In this document: positions 36,721-47,685 of the stretch, in pieces
How positions within the stretch are numbered: position 1 is the stretch's first letter
How the letters are laid out: every line of letters starts with the position of its first letter
NCBI GenBank assembly: GCA_019096065.1
Contig: JAGUCH010000003.1
Coordinates: 1,674,001-1,738,000, forward strand
Direction of reading: 5' to 3'
Length of the DNA stretch: 64,000 nt
Source: Paracyclopina nana
Lineage: Eukaryota; Arthropoda; Copepoda; Cyclopoida; Cyclopettidae
Notes under the pieces: generated by a model
Seen by the model: the letters and a program-made list of their open reading frames with translations, nothing else
Databases searched by the model: none
What the model was told of the DNA's origin: nothing
Position numbers and translations under genes: made by a program

Positions 36721-37320
36721 GTCTCATCATGAAATGTCTCATCATGAAATGTCTCATCATGAAATGTCTCATCATGAAATGTCTGATCATGAAATGTCTC
36801 ATCATGAAATGTCTCATCATGAAATGTCTCATCATGAAATGTCTCATCATGAAATGTCTCATCATGAAATGTCTCATCATGAAATGTCTCATCATGAAAT
36901 GTCTGATCATGAAATGTCTCATCATGAAATGTCTCATCATGAAATGTCTCATCATGAAATGTCTCATCATGAAATGTCTCATCATGAAATGTCTCATCAT
37001 GAAATGTCTCATCATGAAATGTCTCATCATGAAATGTCTCATCATGAAATGTCTCATCATGAAATGTCTCATCATGAAATGTCTCATCATGAAATGTCTC
37101 ATCATGAAATGTCTCATCATGAAATGTCTCATCATGAAATGTCTCATCATGAAATGTCTCATCATGAAATGTCTCATCATGAAATGTCTCATCATGAAAT
37201 GTCTCATCATGAAATGTCTCATCATGAAATGTCTCATCATGAAATGTCTCATCATGAAATGTCTCATCATGAAATGTCTCATCATGAAATGTCTCATCAT
37301 GAAATGTCTCACCATGAAAG
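36721..37320 (+). repeat. 15-bp satellite, 40 units
   Basis: Forty head-to-tail copies of GTCTCATCATGAAAT, exactly 600 bp, almost without change. Two units carry GTCTGATC (36781, 36901), exactly eight units apart. Because 15 is a multiple of three and the unit lacks stops in several frames, long open frames on both strands are a by-product and not genes. Confidence 0.97.
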
Positions 37321-37330
37321 GTCGCATCAT

Positions 37331-37850
37331 GAGACATTACCATGGTGTGACTCAGTCATTCTGCAGCAACACCTACAAAAAATTCATGGTGAGACAACTC
37401 TTAGTGAGACACTAATGGGTTAGACATTACAAGTGTTGTGACTTGCTACTAGGTGAAACATCATGTAGTGAAACAATACATTGATGAGACGTTTGTTTAT
37501 CAAAAATGAAAAAGGAACATAGAGATGCGATGAGACATTACCATGGTGTGTCTCAGTCTTTCTACAGTAACACCTACAAAAAATTCATGGTGAGACAACT
37601 CTTAGTGAGACACTAATGGGTGAGACATTACAAGTGTTGTGACTTGCTACTAGGTGAAACATCATGTAGTGAGACAATACATTGATGAGACATTTGTTTA
37701 TCAAAAATGAAAAAGGAACATAGGGATTCAATGAGACATATCCATGGTGTGACACAGTCATTCTGCAGTAAACTTGCAGAAGATCCATGGTGAGACACAT
37801 CATAGTGAGACACTAATGGGTGAGACACTACTAGTTGTGCTACTTCTTGC
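37331..37850 (+). repeat. Tandem units of about 200 bp right of the satellite
   Basis: The phrase GAGACATTACCATGGTGTG starts near 37331 and 37532, with a diverged copy near 37732. Each unit also holds AAATTCATGGTGAGACAACTC and CAAAAATGAAAAAGGAACAT. In reverse complement the start of this unit matches the CACACCATGGTAATGTCTC text left of the satellite. Confidence 0.8.
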
Positions 37851-38312
37851 TACTTTAAATGTGTTGTGGTGAGACTATGTAATGGTGAGACACTTGTTTA
37901 TTTCAAGCAAAGAAGGTACATTGAGATACAATGAAACATTGCCATGCAGCAACACCCTCCTAAATGTACAAATAAGACATTTCCTATTGTCAGTGTGTCA
38001 CAATGGTGTGAGACATCATCAAGATGAGACAAACGCATGGTGAAGCATGTAGGGGCTGATGATGAGACACCACCATTGTGAGACACATCTTAGTGTGTCA
38101 TAATCACCATCAACCTACACCCAAGTGGGACTCATTGATTGTAATGTAAAAGTAGCTTCTGATAAGTGATGTGGCATTTATTGGCCCACAATCATGACAT
38201 GGAAGAAACCAGTAACTCTTAATGAGCCGCAGACTACTGCTAAGCTATAACACGTCGTCTTTTTTTCATGATTTCCGTGAGCTGGACACATGCGTGTGGC
38301 CTAAATTAACGC

Positions 38313-39168
38313 GTCGATTTTTTACCATATCCCATAGAGTGTATTATCATTTTGAAACCTGTTCTCAGGTACTCAATATTTTTCAGACATGGACAAACTC
38401 TTGGACAAAATGACGTGGTACGAGCGATATTACGTCATCAAACAGTTCAACGACCTCACATAGGCTTTGGTCATTTTTTCCAAACATTAGTAACACCTTC
38501 TTTCAAAAAGCCTTTGATACTCGTTCCCTCTATATTTTATCTAGCATATATACCGGCCTATAGTATAATTATTGCTATCGTGTGAGGCCTAAATAATAGT
38601 TCCAAAGCAATTATTAAAAGATCGTAAACTTTCAAAAGTATATTCATTATTAGTTCAATAATGTGCCTATCAAATTATTACTAGTAACCTAAGTCAAGCT
38701 ATTTTCGTATTGAATCGGAAGGAAGCAAATATAGTCAGTCTCCTTCACATTTGCACGCAAAACTTGAGCAATGAAAATGAGCCCCTGCTTGCTTTTTGGG
38801 AGAAAATTCTATCAAGAATCAATGTCTTTAATTGGATCATCTCAAAGTCTCCATCATTTCATTATGAAGCGTTATTGGTTCGATTGAAGTCAACCTCGTT
38901 TCTTTTAAATTCAATTTTCCATTCACGTTGAAGGACCAAAGAACTTTGCTAAAAGCAATTAATCTGTAAAAATAGTGTGGCGTGTTTTCATTGGTGGCTA
39001 AAAACCTTTGATACTGATTAACCGAGGTTGCGTGAATGACAGCAATAAATATTCCGCGAATTTGTTTGTCAACAGCAGCAAAACAGTATTTGTGTGATAT
39101 TGACAGAAGTGAAAAAAGCGTTTCATCTTTCAAAAAAGGATAAGAATACAACCAAAAACTACTTTGAA
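38313..39168. other. Non-coding, probable promoter side of the next gene
   Basis: No supported exon. The 5'UTR of the gene at 39169 should begin in the last few hundred bases, but no TATA box stands out. Confidence 0.4.
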
Positions 39169-40211
39169 ATGAGCTTCGGTTATCAGAGGCCACCATATGG
39201 CTATGCCCCGAGGTTCAGGCCCCAAATGCCCATGCAAATGGGGCCGAGGGGCCCCTATGGTCCCCGAGGTCCGAATTGGAACATGAATCGGCCTCCGATG
39301 GCTCCAATGTTCAACTACAACGATGGAGAGCCTCCATTTGGTCACAACACACCTGAAGATGAGCCTCCAGTGCAGATGCACCTAGTCAGCCCTGAAAATG
39401 TCAAAGATTGGCTATCTCATCAGCACCCGAATACCATTCGAGACGTCATGATGTACTCGAGGTGGTTGCTTGATAAAATGGGATTCCCAATGGAGCATCA
39501 CCGTCAGAACGGCCCCAATCCTTTTGCTGAGGATGAAATTGAAGACTCTCCTGATACCACGTGGTATTCACCATTTAGGCCAAATAACGGCCAACATGGG
39601 CAGCCCCCCTCGAAAAAGTCCAAACCTGGGCTAGGATTTAGCAATAACGCACCTTCCACTGCTCCCAAAGGTGTGCTCGAGATTCTTGCTAATTTTATGT
39701 ATGGGTGATCATATTTCTCTATTTAGGGCCGATTCAATGGACTCCTGAGGGCTGGGCTCCCAAAGACAATTCGCACAAGGTGACCACTGTGATGAAACCC
39801 CTGCCCAAAATTGAGCTCGTTCCTCCCTTCAGCGCGACGTATCCCGACGCGTCTGCGGATCGGGACAAGCTCAGAATGCTGGAAAACAACGTGAGCATGA
39901 TGTCGGTGGAGCTGATGAAAATCTGCAAACGATTCAACATTTCCAACCTCAACAAAGAGGACTTGTCTTCGTACACCGAAGAGCAAAGGGACAAGCTGAA
40001 AACTGCCATCACCTGCGTTTCGAATGCGGAGAAAACGCTGAGCAATTACAAGGACTTTTTGAAAAGTGAAAAGTACAAGGAGTGGAATGAGGAGCAGGAA
40101 AAGAGTCGGGAATCCGCAGTGAAATCCATGATTGGTGACACTCCAGATGGAATACCGCACAAAAGGCCTGCCAAGGAGGAGACTGAAGAAGCTGAGCCTG
40201 CATCAGCTTGA
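39169..40211 (+). CDS. Unrecognised two-exon protein with Pro/Gly/Arg/Met-rich N-terminus
   Basis: Exons 39169-39670 and 39727-40211 join in phase 1 and give 328 residues. Residues 1-60 are rich in Pro, Gly, Arg and Met (GPRGPYGPRGPNWNMNRPPM), as in RNA-binding or condensate-forming nuclear proteins. A well-formed middle segment reads VKDWLSHQHPNTIRDVMMYS and continues RWLLDKMGF, followed by an acidic patch and a KKSK basic cluster. Exon 2 begins GPIQWTPEGWAPKD, and its second half (about YTEEQRDKLKTAITCVSNAEKT onward) is strongly helical and charged, possibly coiled-coil. There is no signal peptide or membrane segment. Clean exon phase, codon-like text and the conserved-looking blocks argue for a real gene. 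I do not recognise the family and assign no function; a nuclear role is inference. Confidence 0.8.
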
Positions 40212-42909
40212 AATATTGTTTTTGCTTTTTTTTGCTAATGTGTGTGTGAGTAGATTTTCGAGGAAAATGCTATGAATATGATATAGGGATAATAGCAGTG
40301 TAAGGAAGCAGCTTTTGCTTCATTTCCTCGGGTATCTTTGTTTAATCCTGTAAAAGTTGGATGGATGTGCCATATGCAGCATAAAAAGATATGTATCCCA
40401 TCACGTGATGATGATCGTGATGACATCCTGTTCCATTGGGGAGCATTGTGGATTATCATATTTGGCTGGCACACTTACGAACCGAAGCTTGGCCTCATCG
40501 GAAACGAGGCCACGAAATATTCGGTAGTAGACCGAGAAGAAGTAGGATATCTAATTAGCCTTGTTGTTTCTGTTATTTTTTCCAGGCCTTTCGACGAAGA
40601 AGGACCAAGTGACCTCAGCAAGACCTCGATTGGGTTACTGTTATGCTGTTCGCTAAGTGCACCTAGGTCAACTTCTTCTTGCCTCTCCATGTAAAAAAGA
40701 TTGCAATGGACAAATTTGGCTATTGTCTCCTGTTTTTGCCCCCTGTTAACGGACACGAAAGCTTGCTTCTCAAATGCAATAGAACCTCAGCGATCCGGTC
40801 AATTTTGAGGTATAGCAACGTGTCCTTGAAGTCGGGTTTTTATTCTTGGAATATCACCACTTTCTCATCTGTCTGTACCATATAATAGTATATTGCGGAA
40901 GGTTGACTGTTCTGCTCAAAATCAGTACAGATTTCGACCATGATTAGCATAATGAAGCGGATTGGCGCAACTTGTCCGACTGCATTTCACACCAAGTGTC
41001 AAGACTGGCAAAACCCCAGGAATGGCCTTGCACAAAGTGTCAAATGCAGCGCGTGGCTTCTGCGCGAAAAAAATACAAGGCATTTCTTCTGTTGGCCAAA
41101 GCCTTACACATAATATATAATATAGCATAGAGTGTAGTATACATGAGGTCGCGCGTTAAGACTGGCAGTACATTAAAGGTTTGGCATCTGACAAAAGAGG
41201 ATCGAGCTTTCACTAAAAGGCCAAACTGGGGCCGGATGATCTATTTGCATATGGTATGGCATGCACGCCTTTTCTTTGTGAAGTCTGGCCATCAAGGCAG
41301 CATATTGTGTGGACAAGTGTCATAATACCCCTATTATGCATTTTTCTCTTATTACACTTCCACTCGTAGCTCCTCGCATTTGCTGGATCAACCTAACCGG
41401 AATGATGAGTATGGCTGGCTCTCAGAAGTTGTGGGGAAATTATCGCCTCCATTTCCGCCGTTTATCCGCTGTTTTTGGGGCTGGCGCGGTGATATTTCAT
41501 CAAATGTCATCGGCATCGAGGTGCAATGCGCGCTGCTATTCTCTCTAAGGGGCAAATGACGAGCTGCTTTCCCGCATATCCGTAAATCCTCGGGCACATA
41601 TATGTACTAGTATATACATATGCTCATAATGCGTCCCGTCAAGCCTGCCCCGCCTCGCCTCACTTTCGGGGGGGCGGGGCAGGTATGGCGGGACACGGTC
41701 GACAATTGCCTTGGGATGTGATGATTCTTAGATCAGTAGGCCATCTTCATCCGTCGAATTGTGATCTCGGATCTTGCGCGCGTGAGTAGTAGTAATCTTA
41801 CCGGAATCAGAGAGCAATTTTTCCATGTTTGGCAATTGGCGATTTAAATTACAAGGATATGGCGCAAAAAAGGCTGTATATTATTCGCGGTCTCATTTCC
41901 GCACTTTGCATGCCTTCATTGATTAGCAGACTGCTAAAATTACATGCTGGCAAAGAAAGGGTTGAACAAAAGTGCAGCAATGTTGCAAAGAGACCATTGT
42001 CGGCCTTAAAAAATTGCGTGTCTCAAGGCAAATGCAAGCTATGTATGGCAAGGCTGGAGTCATGCGGAAATTTGGCTGAAATCAGTCCTTAAAGAGCGCA
42101 ACTAAATGTGCATGAAAAAAAGGCTTTCCAATACATATAGGTGCATGCTGCTGTATTATAATGTTAGGATTGGCCACGCGCACTTCATACCACATTGCCA
42201 ACAAAAGTGGTAATACTTGCTTACGACGACAATACTCAACTGTAGTAGTAGTAGTACTTCTTTGGCCGCCGCCATCGCCGCCGCCAACCAGCGAAGGCCA
42301 AGAAAGGCCAGTGCTCGGACTTTGTCCACACACAGTAGTAGGAATTAGGCCAAATCAAGATCGTGGCCGAAAAATCTGGAGGTGGGCAAAAGCGGCCTAA
42401 TTACTCAATTTGGCAAGATTTTATGTGAATCATACACGCGTATACGGTAATCGGGAGCTTGTGAAAGCTTTGGCCTTTTTTTCGTGCCCCCGCTGTGTAT
42501 TCAGTATGTATAGCAGTAGTAGTGGCTTAGGCGGCCTTCATCGAAAGCATGACATTGCTATAGCAGAAAGAAGTCAGTACCAGCTCACCTTTTGCCGCAA
42601 TCACTACGATTTTACCCTCCATTGTTATTAGTGTGCACACTATATAGTTTAGAAAGCAATGTGTAAACATCATCGGTGTCTTGCCGTCAATCAGGCTTAG
42701 CAGCAGGTAAAAGCGCACTATATATGGCCTTTTTCGTATTTTCTTGCTAGCTGCTGCTGGTCAGCTTGATTGGCGAAGAAATATTTTTTGCTGACACTGC
42801 CAAATCGAGGAATTTCTTTCATGTAGCAAAATATAAGCTGGTTGCTGTTGTATAGTACCTACACCACTCTGACACAATTGCGGTAATTAGAAAGCCCCAT
42901 AGTAGTGCG
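40212..42909. other. Non-coding stretch before the Polinton fossil
   Basis: Only short, featureless open frames. No poly(A) signal of canonical form was found close behind the gene at 39169-40211. It includes a GC-rich hairpin at 41633-41694. Confidence 0.45.
41633..41694. repeat. GC-rich imperfect hairpin
   Basis: GTCCCG...CCTGCCCCGCC is answered by GGCGGGGCAGG...CGGGAC, giving arms of about 25 bp around a short centre. No run of T follows it and it lies far from any gene end, so its role is unknown. Confidence 0.7.
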
Positions 42910-43087
42910 TGGGAACCAAAATGCACTCAGGGGTAAGTGCAATTTGCACCCTTGTGGGGGTGCAAAGGTGCAATTGCACCAAGGTGCAAAACAGGTGCTT
43001 TCTCAGGGTTGCACCATAGTTTTTAGTGCATTGCACTTTTGGTGAGGGTCAGTCACCTTGAGTTGCTACGGGGATAAAGAGCTCAAA

Positions 43088-43681
43088 ATGGAGGAAATAG
43101 TCAAATTTGTTGCACCCATGAATCACAAGTATGCTACTTTGGAAAGTAGACTCAACTCATTTGTCACCTGGCCCAAATACTTAATCCAAACCCCACTTGA
43201 GATGGCCAGGGCAGGATTTTTTTACTCTGGGGTTGGTCATATTGTTTTTTGCTATTATTGTCATCATAAATGGGAAGAATGGATCAGGATGTTTGATCCT
43301 TGGGAGGAACATATTCTGTGGTCTCCCAATTGCCCCTATGTCCGATTGATGAAGGGAAAGTGTTATGTAGAGACTGTCACAGAGAGAGCAGAGAATGACG
43401 ACGACTTTTCAATACTTGAATGCATAACATGCATGATTTGCTCAAAGAATCCACGAACGAAGGAGAAGGATAAAAAACCCTATTTTGCAATGAAAGAAGA
43501 AGAAGAATGTAACACCTCAACAATACAAAATGAGTGCAAAATATGTTACAAAAGAGAGATCAACATGATGTTTTTACCTTGTAACCATGTGGTGTCTTGC
43601 CTAGTTTGTGGAACCTCAGTCAACAGATGCCCTATCTGTAGGATTCAGTTGACTGGCGGAGCAAGAGCTTTTTTGTCTTAA
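43088..43681 (+). CDS. BIR-RING (IAP-like) gene 1 of the Polinton fossil, left arm
   Basis: A 197-residue frame with one baculoviral IAP repeat and a C-terminal RING. The BIR runs from about residue 36 (GFFYSGVGHIVFCYYC) and has the CxxC, the DPWEEH and the final Cys of the zinc site. The RING has the order CKIC, CNH, CLVC, CPIC (C3HC4), as in baculovirus and animal inhibitor-of-apoptosis proteins, where the BIR binds caspases or IAP antagonists and the RING is a ubiquitin ligase. Large DNA viruses and adintovirus-like elements are known to carry anti-apoptotic genes. The start is the ATG at 43088. A second copy follows in tandem. It is treated as part of the virus-like fossil. Confidence 0.85.
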   Translation: MEEIVKFVAPMNHKYATLESRLNSFVTWPKYLIQTPLEMARAGFFYSGVGHIVFCYYCHHKWEEWIRMFDPWEEHILWSPNCPYVRLMKGKCYVETVTERAENDDDFSILECITCMICSKNPRTKEKDKKPYFAMKEEEECNTSTIQNECKICYKREINMMFLPCNHVVSCLVCGTSVNRCPICRIQLTGGARAFLS

Positions 43682-43903
43682 TTCTTTTAATGTGCTCATT
43701 AGGTTTTCTCAGAAAATAAAGTCTCAATTTCATCCCAGAACCAAAATGAGGTAAAAAAAATAGAATTGGTAGTTTTATGCACACAGGTACAAAAGTAGTG
43801 CATAACAAGTGCTTTCTCATGAACAAAAGCACAGGTCCAGTGCAATGCACTTTTTGTGTGGTCAGTCACCTCTTGATGACTGGAGGAGAGAGAGCTAAAA
43901 AAA

Positions 43904-44443
43904 ATGGATCATATAATTATATTTAGAGAAACCATGAACTAAAAGTATGCTACTCTGGAAAGTAGACTCAAATCATTTGCAACTTGGCCTATTGGCTTAA
44001 CCCAACGCCCTATTAAAATGGCAAAGGCAGGATTTTTTTACTCTGGGTGTGGAGATAGTGTCTACTGCTACTATTGCCATGGTGGCATACATAGATGGTT
44101 GCCTAATGAGGATCCTTGGGTTGAGCATACATTATGGTTCCCCACCTGCCCCTATGTCCGTTTGATGAAAGGGGATCGGTTCATAAGACAAGTATGGCTA
44201 ACTGGATCAACAGCGAGCAGGATCCTCAGTGAACAGAAAAAGGATGAAGGAGATGATGAAATAGAAGAAGCTAGGAGGTCAACGTTGAAAAATGAGTGCA
44301 AAATATGCTACCACAGAGAAATTGGCATGCTATTTTTGCCATGTCACCATGTGGTGTCATGTTTAGTTTGTGGAACCTCAGTCTACACCTGCCCTGTCTG
44401 TAGAACTCAGTTGATTGGTGCTGTAAGAGCTTTTTTGTCGTAA
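43904..44443 (+). pseudogene. BIR-RING (IAP-like) gene 2, tandem copy, left arm
   Basis: Second copy of the IAP-like gene, with BIR (GFFYSGCGDSVYCYYC, DPWVEH) and RING (CKICYHREIG, CHHVVSC, CPVC). Upstream it repeats the promoter-side text of copy 1 (GTGCTTTCTCA; GTGCA(T/A)TGCACTTTT; GTCAGTCACC), so the duplication included the regulatory region. The 5' coding part looks decayed while the BIR and RING are open. Confidence 0.75.
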
Positions 44444-44490
44444 ATAAATAAAAATTTCTTACATGTATCATACAAGTTTATTCGGAAAGC

Positions 44491-44886
44491 TTAGTTCCAC
44501 ATTTTGTAGTCATTGGACTCTGTTTTTCTCACTTTGTTTGTTGCATGATTATCTAATGCACGACGATCATACCAATCTGGCATAATGCGAGTCTTTGGGT
44601 CTCTGGCTGAGGCAACTTTTCGTTTCTGAGCTTCCCCAAGGGCATGAATATTTTTTAAATGCCGCTTTAGTGAATTACCACGGGTAAATTCAGAGCCACA
44701 GAGGGAGCAAGCAAAGCGTGGTGCCTCTTCTATCTCCATGGGTGGTTCTTGCATGGGGTCAATGATAGTGTTTGATTCTGGCATCATTTGCGGCTCTGGG
44801 GCAACTTGCCCTGAGGTGGTAGCAAGAACCTGCGGGATTTCAAGGGAAGCAATATCCAGGTTTTCGCAAAAGCATGATTTGGACAT
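44491..44886 (-). CDS. Single C2H2 zinc-finger protein, left arm
   Basis: A 131-residue frame with one classical C2H2 finger (FACSLCGSEFTRGNSLKRHL, then KNIH) around residues 60-85, an acidic/Pro-rich N-terminus and a basic C-terminus. It converges on the IAP-like genes and diverges from the integrase. A DNA-binding role within the element is inference; I know no named orthologue. Confidence 0.65.
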   Translation of the reverse strand: MSKSCFCENLDIASLEIPQVLATTSGQVAPEPQMMPESNTIIDPMQEPPMEIEEAPRFACSLCGSEFTRGNSLKRHLKNIHALGEAQKRKVASARDPKTRIMPDWYDRRALDNHATNKVRKTESNDYKMWN

Positions 44887-45008
44887 TTCAGCCTTGTGCA
44901 AGCGCAAGCGAAGAAGAAAGAATCACCCTCCAACCTCAGGCACCAAAAAGAGCCTCAAAAACCAAAAGGGAAAGAGAAAACGAATGAGCGAAGATCCCAT
45001 CATTCATC

Positions 45009-46049
45009 ATGCCGAGGCTAAAAAGAGCCGTCAAACTGCTTAGAGATAAATATATGATCCCTGGACATCCAATTGCTTTTGCGGGCGTTGAAAAGATTCA
45101 TCAGTTCTTCAAGGGGCAGCTGTCCCGTGAAGAAATTGAAGAGTACTTGAAATCTGTAGATGTCTTCACAGTCCATCGTCAGCCCAAGCCTAGTAAAATC
45201 TACAACCCTATTTATGTATACCACAAACGCGACCAAATTCAAGCGGACTTGTGCTCATTTTTTCAGCAAGAGAAGTACAATCAGGGGTTCAAGTATCAAT
45301 TAGTGATCATTGATTCTTTCACCAGATTCGCTTGGGTGGTACCATTAAAGAACAAACGTGGACCAACTGTGCTAGCCGCCTTCTCCAAGGTGTTTGACGA
45401 AGAAATTCACCAGGCTAGGAAACTGATAGTTGATGCGGGAACCGAGTTCCTCAATAGGCCATTTAGGTCGTGGCTTGATTCCAAAGGCATCAAGCTTCAT
45501 GTTCCAAGAACCCTAGGGAAGGCTAGCTTTGCTGAAGCCTTCATCAAAACTCTAAAATCGCTCATTTCAAGATACTGCACTGAATACAGCACCAGCTCCT
45601 TTGTTGAGGTGCTCCCAAAACTTGTGAAAAGTTACAACTTTCGGGTACATCGGGCCATAGGAACAAGCCCTGTAAAAGCGGAACGTGATCACAAAGAGCA
45701 GCTGCGAATCCGTGAGGCAAATTTGTTGCGCTATGCATCGATAACAAAGCGCAAGCCTAAGTATGAAGTGGGACAGCTTGTCAGGATCTCAAGGGACCTT
45801 GGCAAATTTGGTCGATCCTTCAATGCCCACTTTACCAACGAACTTTTTATTGTGAAGGAAATCGTCGACACAATGCCTATTCCCTTGTACACTCTCACTG
45901 ACTTAAAGGGCCAGGACACATTGGAGGGGAGGTTTCGCAATGAAGAGCTCACTGGGGTCAAGCTTTCACTTCAATTGCATGTGGGCAAAATCCTAAGCAA
46001 AGAAGGTGACTATTGGACCATCAACTTTCAAGGGCTCCACCATCAATAA
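45009..46049 (+). CDS. Polinton integrase (rve/DDE family), left arm
   Basis: A 346-residue retroviral-type integrase, the enzyme that inserts Polintons. The core shows the three acidic catalytic positions in context: ADLCSFF, then IVDAGTEF, then FAEAFIKTLKS, with YQLVIIDSFTRFAWVVPLKN between the first two. The N-terminal part is a helical leader, and the C-terminal part (about 240 on: YEVGQLVRISRD) is the SH3/chromo-like DNA-binding tail usual in these enzymes. It diverges from the zinc-finger gene and is followed on the same strand by the capsid-like gene. The left-arm frame is open. Confidence 0.9.
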   Translation: MPRLKRAVKLLRDKYMIPGHPIAFAGVEKIHQFFKGQLSREEIEEYLKSVDVFTVHRQPKPSKIYNPIYVYHKRDQIQADLCSFFQQEKYNQGFKYQLVIIDSFTRFAWVVPLKNKRGPTVLAAFSKVFDEEIHQARKLIVDAGTEFLNRPFRSWLDSKGIKLHVPRTLGKASFAEAFIKTLKSLISRYCTEYSTSSFVEVLPKLVKSYNFRVHRAIGTSPVKAERDHKEQLRIREANLLRYASITKRKPKYEVGQLVRISRDLGKFGRSFNAHFTNELFIVKEIVDTMPIPLYTLTDLKGQDTLEGRFRNEELTGVKLSLQLHVGKILSKEGDYWTINFQGLHHQ

Positions 46050-46090
46050 GAGTAAAGTTGCATCGTAAAAATGTCAAGAAACAATAAAAG

Positions 46091-47685
46091 ATGCTTCTCC
46101 ACTTAACTTCTAAACCGGAAACACCTCATTTAGCTAGCGTGAAGTTGCCCAAGAGCGGGGGCCTAGAATGTGGGGTGCTTTCAGTTTGCTTTTCATCTAG
46201 TTTCATCAACGAATCTATGCCTATCAATCCTGCTCTGCGGCCATGGCACTACTTGATACTGGCTTGGATGTTTCAAAAGAGTCATTGCTCAATTCAGCCG
46301 GTATTTATCTGCAACATGTACCCCTGTCCTTGTTTCACTTAACATTTTTACTCTCAAAAGAGCACACTAATCAAACACACCTAAAAGTAACTTATGATCC
46401 TGCCAGAGATGCTGTCTACCTGCTCTATCCCACTCTGCAAATCCCTTTCCCATACTTGTGGGTGCATGAAGGTTTGTTCAAGTTCTTGTGGAGAAATACA
46501 GAGCCAAGCCAGGTTGCATCATTCAACGGAAAGCACCAAGTTGATGGTGAAACATACTTCTCATTGAGCATTCGTCACTGGAAGGTCAAGTCTCAACACT
46601 ATGTTTTTTTGTCAAGTAATGGTAACCTTTCAGATTCACTGCCGACACTGTACAAGCCTATTGTGCACCTGACCTGTCCCCAACTTTTGCACCCACCATT
46701 TGTTGGACCACCCATCATTGCATCCATGGAAGTTGCATCGCCTCAGCAACATGTGTATGTTGAAAAGCAATTTAGAAATGCCCACTTTTTTGCTCTTTCC
46801 AAAGATTTCGAATCTGAGTTTGTTATTCAGTTATCTGACTCTGAAGGAAACCCACTGAGACTTCTACCAAACACAAAGCCTACAATTATCAGACTGTTAG
46901 CAAGACCGATGGGAGAAAAGAGAACACACATTCTTTGCCACTGCAACATCAAGAGGAGGCAAGAAGAATTGCCTCTCTCTCTCTCTTTTGGATCTCAATT
47001 GAGTGTAGGGCAATGGAGCCTAGCCCTTGCAACAGTCATGTTCAGCCCTCGGTTTTCAAACAACCTCTCGGTTGAAGAAAGGCGAATTCATATTCTCAAA
47101 GAGTATGCCCCTAGTGCAAATAAGATGGCTGAGGAATTTGACATCATTATGCCATCAGGCATACTCTCTGTGGGTGAGCTCAAGCAATCTGTAACATCGC
47201 AAAGCAATTATAGAGTCAAGTTGGACTTGGAGCCCATCCACCAGTGCATCATTTTCCACCCACCAGAGAGCAATGCAAGGCTTACCCTCTCTATGAGCGC
47301 AAAATTGGCCCAGTTTTTGGGTGCCCAAATTCAAAAAGAGCAAATGAGCGCTAAATATCATGGCCACAAGATTGAATTTCCTCGGCCTGTTCAGCGAAGC
47401 AGTATTTCGCCCAATTGCATAGTTGTGTCTTGCAATGCTGTCCCAATTCAACCCATTGGAAAGCTTACGCTCCCAGCCCTTGGAATTGTACCAATTGAAA
47501 CAACTAATTTAGAGGGTTTCATTTCATATGAGCCACCATCGCATCACTTTTTACCCATCTTAGTTTCAAGCGTAAGAAGAATTGAGTTTGAGCTCAGAAC
47601 TCTGGAAGGCGCGCTCGTAAACTTTGATGAGGAGCATCCTGAAGAAGAAGTTGTGCTCAATCTAATTTTCAAGAGGAGTCATTAG
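46091..47685 (+). CDS. Capsid-like structural protein (possible penton/minor capsid), left arm
   Basis: A long beta-strand-rich protein of roughly 500 residues with no membrane or enzyme motif. Its end (SSVRRIEFELRTLEGALVNF, then the acidic turn and VVLNLIFKR) resembles the final beta strands I recall from Polinton minor capsid/penton proteins, and its place beside the integrase fits. The middle repeats strand-like stretches (YVFLSSNGNLSDSLP; IIFHPPESNARLTLSMSAKL). The assignment to a jelly-roll class is tentative and needs structure prediction. Confidence 0.45.

Larger units (their letters stand above)
35847..38312. mobile_element. Foldback-like element with satellite arms
   Basis: The outer ends are inverted copies: GGCCACACGCATGTGTCCAG near 35859 and its reverse complement near 38281-38301, both continuing through CTCACGGAAATCA and, further in, a CAGTA(A/G)TCTGCGGCTCA segment. 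The left terminal repeat (35847-36031) carries about 95 bp that the right one (38222-38312) lacks. Inside, the left half is full of GTCTCA phrases and the right half of TGAGAC phrases, so the whole element is broadly mirror-like. No transposase frame is seen. Drosophila FB elements, whose long terminal repeats are made of short tandem units, are the nearest known design. Confidence 0.7.

Noticed and set aside
36721-37320. CRISPR array
   Set aside because: The units are contiguous with no unique spacers, and the locus is a eukaryotic nuclear repeat.
36660-37423. Very long open frames on both strands (repeated MSHHE, FHDET and similar peptides)
   Set aside because: They are a consequence of a 15-bp repeat unit, a multiple of three without stops in several frames. 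No start context, codon bias or splice sites support a protein.
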